NCBI GenBank assembly: GCA_003159495.1
Contig: PLPI01000030.1
Coordinates: 11,523-53,120, forward strand
Length of the DNA: 41,598 bases
Direction of reading: 5' to 3'
Source of the DNA: a candidate division FCPU426 bacterium
GTDB lineage: Bacteria; Oederibacteriota; PGYV01; Palsa-1178
The stretch's first letter is position 1. Every line of letters begins with the position of its first letter. Made by a program: the position numbers and the translations under genes. The notes beneath the pieces were generated by a model. That model worked only from the letters and a program-made list of their open reading frames with translations. It ran no database searches and was not told where the DNA came from. Shown in pieces: positions 27,701 to 36,700 of the stretch.

Positions 27701-30700
27701 ACTCTGGAATATATTGACTTTCTGCCCCGTCTGCGTCCCGCCCTGGTTGAAAACAACCACATTATCCCTTACCGCAACGGGTGTTGGAATGGACCAGTTC
27801 TCCGTTAAATTCTGTGCGGTTACAGTTACCCCGCAGGTGAAAACATCCTGATTCCAGCTGTTATTTGAAATATCAACAGACAGCAGAGTGTTTCCTCCGT
27901 TATCCGCAACCGCGTAATAATCAGAATATGTCACGCCTGAAACTGTAAATATATATGCTATCGATCCATTATTAACACTATTACCTATAATTTTATTTTT
28001 AGCAGCTACTACCTGATCGTCAAGGTTTATGGTCTGGCCGGGTAATATATTTGTTTTGTTGTATTGTATGTCATCCGCATGAACGCTTATTGTATTGCTA
28101 AAATAATATATCGCATTTGTGTTAAATGAATTTGTTATTCCCACGGTAAAATCCTTAATAATTTCAGTAACCGCCATTGTTGCCTTTAAACCGGCGCTTA
28201 TATTAAAATTGGCGCTTTTGCCGTAGCTCAAATTTATTGTTCCCGACTGCGTCCCCTCATTTTTTTCATTTGCCGTGCCCGTGCATGTGGAACAAACAGT
28301 ATCGGTTACGGAATAATAATGTTCGCCTTCAGGTATCAGTCCTCCCCCTATTCCCGTTGCAGCGGAAGTTATAGCCGCGCAACTTACATTTATTAATGGC
28401 TGTCCAGTGGCTGCGTTGTTTGGATAAAACGGATTTGAAATAACTCCGTGCTGCGGTTCATCGTTCCAGTCTGATTTATTTTGAGCCGTAAAAGTGATTG
28501 TAAAAAAATCGGAGTTCTCGCGATGAGCATAAATTATATCTTTGCCCTGTATAGCGCCCGCTACTTTCGAATAACCGGAATCGTTATTTATATCATAATA
28601 TGCCATTTTTAATGCTGTCGTTTCTGATTGGATACAAACCTCACCTTCCTTCGCATTAACATTTCCGGTTATGGTATCCCCACGGTTTACAATGAAATTT
28701 CCTTCATCACTTCCAGAACCTGACTTATAGCTATTACCATTCCATGTTATTTCCCAATCTCCATTACCACATCCACTAGTGCTTGCGGTCCAGGCTAATG
28801 TCTGATTGTAAGGTACATAAAACTTAAAATTATCCGATGTATTACATCCCCAACAACTCGATGTTTTATTTAATGAAGGTTCTATTGAATGTTGATCCAC
28901 CCAGTTCTCCGTCGCGTAGCCCGTCACCGTGTATGTCACGGCCATCGGCTTGTCGTACATCCCCGCCCCTGTTGCCGTGAAATCAAAGAACGGCTTCGGC
29001 TCGCCGTACGCGTCCATGGTCACTCCCGGCATATCCGTTACCTGCGACGCATCGCAGGATGTTATATATACAATATTTTCCGACACAGGATTGCCGTTTT
29101 TCACGGCAGTCATACGTATGGGTACGCCTCCGATATTTATTACCTTTCCAAGATAATCCTGCCCGTCCCAGTATATCCTGTGGTCTCCGGCCTTTAAGTC
29201 ATCATCCGTTAATGTAAAATACATATAACTCGCCGGCGGCCCTCCCTGTGAAGCGCCCCACCCGGAATACAGCGTAACCGAATCGGCATCCTGATTTAAA
29301 GTGTAATCAATAGACAACTTCTCCCCGATACCCCTTACATACGTCTGCGGCGAGACCGCGAGCGTTGAGTTAAATTTAATATTTATCCCGTCAACTTCCG
29401 AAATTTCGCTGTTGCCCGCGGAATCTATGACAAAAAGTTTTATGTTCAGGTTGTTGCCTTTTATGCCGTTTATCGGGATATTCGCCAGCCAGTCGTTTGA
29501 CACGCTGTCCATGCTCCTGTTTACAAGCGTCCAGTCACCGCCGTCGGCCTGTGAATATACCTCATAATACTGCATTTTTACCGGCAATGTCTGCCCGTCG
29601 CTGTCAGTGACCCCGGCGCTTCCCACGACCGTAATGTCGCCGGTTACATCCGCCTTGGCAGCAGGCGATGTGATAGCCGCTTTTATATCGTCAGTCGAGG
29701 AATATTTCCTGATCTTTATATCTTTTTCAAACGTGTCCGCTGTAACGCTGACGGTAAAATATGAATCCGGCTGGGCCGACGCGTCCCATACTGCCTGGTA
29801 TTTAAGCCCCTGTATGTTCGTCCCGCTTATTTGAGCCAGCGTCACACCCGCGCTGTCTATAACCGTGAATGTCACCGGGCTGTAATCCGTGGTGTAGACA
29901 TCGGCTGTGAGCGTCACAACCGAAGCAAAAGGGTTCGGATTCCCCTGCAAATTATTTATTCCCGGAGGCGTCTGGACGTGGATGTTGTTTATGGTTGCCC
30001 TGTCGAGCACCCCGGTATTTCCTGAATCATCCGTGCCAAGGATAAAAAGACGCAAATCATAATCCCCGTTTACCATTGATGCCACATCAAGATCCGCGAG
30101 CGTCCCGTCGTTTATCTGGACATTATACGCCGTTGTTGTTACCGCCCCGGCGGTCGATAACAGCGGCAGGTTTATGTACGTATAGCCTTCGTCCGGGTCG
30201 TTCGAACCCGTATCCGATATATAATTTGACGGCCTGTATCCTATCCTGTAACCCTTGAACGCCTCGGCGCCGGTCGCGGTTCCTAAAACCGCCGCTATCC
30301 CGTCCGGCCGGTTCGCCGCGCTTAACGACATCCCGTCAGCCGCGGCTATCCCGCCTATCTGCGTTATCTGCGGCACTATCCTTCCTTTCACAACAAGCGC
30401 GCTTCCGGTCGTGCTGTTGCCGAACGGGTCCATGAGCGTTATCGCCGCGCGGTAAACCCCGTCCTCCACTATACCCTGTGTTCCGTCCCGCCTTGTCCCT
30501 TTGCCGTCCCATACTATGCCGTTTAGCGGCGCGGCCAGTATATTCCTGTAGTTCACGGTTTCGTCAAAATTATAAAAGTAATATTTCGTATTGTTATATT
30601 CGTCAATATCGCCGTATTTACCGGAGTATTTAAGGGTGATGGGCTGTTTGTTTTCAATGCCGTCGTACAAATCCCTCACAACCCTCGTGGAATTGTCGGG

Positions 30701-33700
30701 CATGATCTTGATGTCCGCAAAAACATATTTTGATGCCGCTGTCATGGGGAATATATAAAACGCCGTGCAGGTCCTGCCCTTAGCCTCCTCCTCGGGGTCA
30801 AAAATAAACGGCGAGGCAACCGTCGGATACCGCAAAATAGGGGCGCATGAAGCCGGCAGGACAAAATATTTTCCCTTTGCCCCGGGCTGTACTGTATAAA
30901 TTGTATATGTTCCCAGCGGATGCTCCGTTTTCAGCAGTTCCATTGCGGTCTTTGTCGCCCCTGTTGAATCCACCCCGTCAGTTTCCCTGTATATCCCCAG
31001 GTTCTGCGCTATTATATTTTCAGCCTTTGCCTTTTGATTGTCATAATCCGCGGCGCCGGCAAGGTCAAAATCGGCGTCAAAATTTTGTATGTAAAGGTCG
31101 TCGTCCGTGTATTTCACGGTTATTGTAAGCCCCGTTGAAGACGCGGCCAGCAGCCCGGAGTCCAGCGGCGGATAAATGCCGAATTTTGACGTCATCATGG
31201 CGTACTGGTCCGATTCAAATCCGTTTACCGGCCCGCTGTTTTCCGCGTATATATTGACATATGCGGTCTGCGTCAGAGCGCCCGCCGGGACATAAACCTG
31301 GAATTTCATGTACGGGTCCGTCACTATTGTTCCCGCCGTGTTTGAAACATCAATGGGCGTGCCGATGGTAAAATGTGCCCTGTCAACCTCGGCCGTACTG
31401 CTGACATAATAGTATCCCTCGTTATCGTCGTCCACGGTCGTCCTTATGGTATATTCCCCGTACAGCCGTTTGGACCATACATCCCATGAAGTCATCACAT
31501 TAAAAAGCGGTCCTGCTTCCTTATCGTTTGATATCACAATGCTGTTTGCCGTAAAGGAATTATCCCCCGCGTCGCTATTGAGCCATCCCGGCGCGTATTC
31601 GAGGCGCCATTGCCTGAAATTCATGGCGTCGGCCGCGCCCATAACCGTTACAAATGATTTTCCCGTATAAATATTCTTCAGCCTCATCTGGAACCTGCCG
31701 TCGGACGGAACCGTTGATATTATATTTCCGTTCACATCCACTATTTCAAGGTCCGGGTCCGCCGTATTGTCGGGATAAGAGACGCTGATTGCATCATTGT
31801 GCATTGAAGCGTCCACCGTAAAAATATCGCTGAGCGGCCTTTTGCCCGGATCCGCGTTAAGGTAATTTATTATGCCGCCGCCCTGCTTTAATACCTGCGA
31901 ACCTATCCCGGCAATGCCGTTTGACGACACTGTCCATATAAAGGAAGAGACCGGTATTGCCCTTGAGCCTTCCTGCGGAAATGATGTCCCGTCAAGGTAT
32001 GCGGTAAACTGCATGTCAACCCTGTGTCCGCCCGCGTTAATGGTCCATATCTTTACCGTATTCGCGCCGGCGTGCGGCAGGGGTATGTCAAGCGCCCAGT
32101 CAGCCTTGCCCTCTTTCCCGTCCGCAGTGGTCACAAGGGTTGTGTCGATTTTCAGCACGGTTGTGACCACTGGCCCGCTGTCCGCCTGCGCGTACACCTG
32201 CAAAAACTGCGGGAAATAATCCGCACCCCATCCTTCCGTATGCAGGACCGAGTTATTTGTCGTGACGCCGCATATTGAGCCGTTATAACTTGTCAGCGGC
32301 GATTTCGCGTTCCCGCTATAAGGATAAAATACCCCCACTTCACCGGGCTGGTCCACATTGTCGAGTATCTCACCCGGATTTAACTGCTGTCCCTTGCCGA
32401 AACTCAAAGAACCCATTACTTCATTTATCAAATCGCCGATAAAAGGCAGAAAATCAACATTTATGGGCAACGGAATATTAAAATTTGGGAAATCGCCTAT
32501 TTTTAATTCTTTGAATATTGCTGTCCCTTTTTCCGCAATCGCGCTTTTTAATCCCTGTATGGCGGGATTATTACTGCCGAGCTGATTTTCAACGGTGCTG
32601 AGCAGATTGCCGTTTGAAGTATTAAAAATGCTGACAATAATGGGGCCAATATTTGCTATGCCGCTTGTTATTGGTTCCGGTATAACGTGCAAAAGCTGTA
32701 ATACCTGACCGAGAGTTGACATCATCGATTCATTCACAGTAAGCGGGGAACTGCCGGAGCCGCCGCTGGCTTTCAGGGTCAAATTCTTTATCTTTGAAAG
32801 GTTGGAAGTTATGGCTGATATATCACGGTCCGCAAAATTTGTAAGCCACTTCCCACCTGATACAAGGTCATTTTTTGTCCCATCATAATTGTCTATATAA
32901 GTGGCAACCTTTGTTGCCACATCCATTACGTCATCCCACGAGATATTAATATTGTTCAGATCCGGCAGGTCCGAGTCGTTGGCACTGCACCCCATTATAG
33001 AACTTGCCAATGAACCGGAATTTATCAAATTCTTTAAACTGCTTACCGAGCTTTTTACACCGCCATATCCCGGGAAATTGCTCCCGCCCGGAAGCCTGTC
33101 AGCAATAGAATCAAGCTGTAAGTCGCTGATTCCCTTATCCAGTATCGCGTCTAATCCCCTGAAAGCGTAAGCTTTTATTGTCCCTTCGGCCCACGTCTTT
33201 ACATACCCCACTGCTCCCTGCAAAAGATACTGCCCGAATCCCGGATTGGATATCATCTGAATGCCGCCTAAAAGAGCCATTCCCACGCTTACGTCTTTTG
33301 CGACCGTTTGAAAATACATGACATCGTTAATGGCGTTCTGGTCAATACCGGTGCCGCTGCTTAAAAACGCGCCGGCTATGGCAACGCTTGTAAGGTCGTC
33401 CGCGATATGGGCATTGGTTGTATTTCCGAGGCCGGTTGTGGTGTTTGAGAGAAAATCAAGAACTCCATTGCCGCCCATGCCGTCGGCGGCAATCTTCGTA
33501 TTCCCGTTGCCGGTATCGCCGGGTTGTTTTATCGGCATCAATTCGTTCATAGCGCCGCTTATTCCGCTGTCAATGGCGCCGCAAAGGTTTCCCTTAGTCT
33601 GCCAGTCGCCCAAAGAGAGATTTTTTGCATTCATATTAATAAAAAGCAGTTGCGGCGGGTTTATTCCCCTGAAACCAAGAGATAACTTAAACATGCCGGC

Positions 33701-36700
33701 AAGGTATTTCCAGGTATCCGGTCCTTGCAGTTTATCCGGGAACCAGGCGATTTTCCACCCGCTCGTATCAAGTCCCCACTTGCACCCTTTCAAATCCGGC
33801 CGAGGCAGGTTTATATTTATTCCCGGTATTTTTACAGAGGGTATTTTAAACAGGTTTCCCAGCAACATACCCTTAAGCTGCGCGTCAAGGCAGGCAGGTA
33901 TTGTTATGTTTAATTTATTTTTAAGAAAATTCGAAACGGTCATATTGGATGTGATGCCGCCCGCCACCACATCGGCGCTCTGGAGGTTCACGCTCTTTAA
34001 CTGCTCGGTTTCTTCGGATGTAAGGCATTTAAAATCCAAATCCGGCAACAAATCTTTCAGCGCCCCGAGCAGGTCAAAACGGCTGAAATCGGGGATTAAG
34101 GATTTTAACAGGGTCGCCCAGTCAATGCCGAGGTCAATATCCGGCAGGGATAAAGAAACCGATGCCCCGTTTGTTACGTTAAATGCATTGGAATAGGATG
34201 TTTTTGTTGACGACGAATCATAATCGGCGGCATTAATAAATGACAATTCATGATATTCATCAGAATGTAATGTGCTTGTTATATTTGACCGCGCCGGGTC
34301 AACTATATAAAAATATCCGCTTCCCGGCGTGGCATTAATAAAAGTCTTTGTTATATCATTGTTATAGAAATTGTCGTTGTAATATTTGCTCTGCGCCGAG
34401 ACGCACACCTTCAGTGTGCCCGACTCTCCTGCTTTTAATACAAGCGCTGTATCAGCCTTGGTTAAATCCGTTTTGAATACCTGTGCGTATCCCTTCGTTA
34501 TATCCGGATCGGTAACCGGTTCAAGAATAAGAGGCAGGCTCTCAACTAGGGCGGTTGTGCTTACATTTTTAAGCATGACCGTATTTGCGCTTATTGCTTC
34601 CGAAAAATATAAGTACATAGTGGGATTATCCGCTATTTCAACCCCCTTCGGTATTACATTTGCGGTGCTTGAGAGCCTCACCGGTATATCCTGTCCCGCT
34701 TGAAATACCGCTTTATCCCATGCATAGTCATATGCTGTTTGTGTAGTTCCATCATTTGAAGCCGCTGTATTGCCGGCAGAATCAGCAGTGCCAACGGTTT
34801 GTATAACCTTCAACCGTTCAAGATATACCGGCTGATAATGAAATGAAAGGTTCAATATGTCCGATGCCTGCTTGGGGCTGTTTGTATCCGACGCCATTTT
34901 CATTGCTCCCCAGGCGCTCATTCCGATTTTCGTGCAATTTATCATATTATCAGCCTTTGTCACACTTGCTATATCCTCATCATAAGCCGTCTCGTGAAGA
35001 TACGGTATATATTCACCAATTTCTTTTTCGCTCTTATTTGTAACATGTTTTAATCCCGTCGCCTTGTCTATAAAAGGAAATATCAAAGTTTTAAGATTTG
35101 GCACAGTTGCGTTATCAACATCTCGTATATAAGTATTATTTGCATTGGTATTATCCAGCCAATATGCCTTTATGTAATAATTAATAGTTCCGTCGCTCGC
35201 CGTCGTCGTTACGGCTATTTCGGAAAAGGCCGTATCTATCGCGGTTTTGATACTTCCGGTGCATTTCGAATAATCTTTATATGGAATAAAATATTTTTGC
35301 CCGTCGGAATAGCCGTTTACAAGTACATCGTAGTTATTACCGGCGTTTATATTTTGTTCATGAAGCAAAAGAGTATATGCGGCTATTCCTATCGCCTTAT
35401 AACCCTCCTTAAATTGGGTCCCGGAGAAGTCCGCTCCGCATGTTGCTCCATACATTATTCCCTTGATATAATCCGCAACATTTACGTTTGTGGCGGCAGC
35501 CGTAGCCGGATAGTTAATGTTTGATGTGTCCGTCGGCACGGGTGTGGGCGTCCCGCCATCATTGGATATAAAAACGTCATTATCGCCGTTGGCTCCTTTA
35601 AAAATGACCGAACCTTTCGGTGCAATTACAAATTTATTATTTTTGTCAACCCCTCCCGTCTCTGTATCAGTTCCAGATTCACCGCTTAACACACTTTCGT
35701 AGCTGTTCCAGGCGCCGTTTGAAGTCCTGACTGCCGCTGTTGCCGGATTCCTGTCAAGTTTATCCTGCATCAGGCTGGTTGCATCAACCTCAATCTGATT
35801 TTCTCCAAATTCGCCTGCGTCATCGTTTATATCAAGCTGGCCGACCCACTTTGTGTATACATATCCCACATCCACTCCAATTTGATTGACCCAGCCGTTG
35901 CGAATTGCCAAAGAATTGTTAAAAAACCCGTCATTATATAAACCCTCTTCAAGAAATTTTACAGGCTGTTCCGCCCCTGTTTTCATATTTTTTACCGTTA
36001 CTGTTATATCCTGCCAATCAGCTTCGTATGCCCCGGCATATGCCGCCATAGCCTTTGAAAACTCAAGCACAATGTATATTTTTCCGGGCTCCGCGCAGTT
36101 ATTCAAACTCACGTTTTTTGTCCTGGTTGCGCTGTCAACATCACTCCACCCGGCGGCAAATTTTTTTATATGCGCAGGCGCTCCGTTTATCATATTATAC
36201 TGGTATATTGTAACTTTTTGGAGATATGGCGGGCTAAAACGACGGGGCTGGTATCCTGTACCTCCATCACTTCGCCGTATGTCGTCATCGCTTATCCATG
36301 TAAAAGTGCAATCCTTTACTCGCGGGTCTGCATTTATAGTTCCAGCTATTCTCACCGAATTTGGTGAGGCGTCAATAACATTTGCTACGTTATTGTCTTG
36401 ACTTGTTTTATTTATAAACAATCCAACATGCCCGTTTGTACCATCATTTTTTATAAATATATCACCTTCAGCAAGCTGGTCCCATGTTATGGCATCAGTA
36501 AACTGATTTGCTATTAAATCGACCGTCCCGGGATGCCATAACGCGTATGGATAATTTTGTCTCGGCAATATTGGAATTCCAACGCAGTTTTCCACAAATC
36601 CCGAACAGTCTATTCCGGTATAGTCGTGCCACTTAATACTAAATTCAATTGTATTGTCAATATTACCCGCTTTTACCCCGGCGGCCAATTTATTATTAAA

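Noticed and set aside
33318-34196. A 292-codon plus-strand open frame opposite the giant gene
   Set aside because: It is antisense to continuous coding sequence and has no signal, motif or ribosome binding site; it is a by-product of codon bias.
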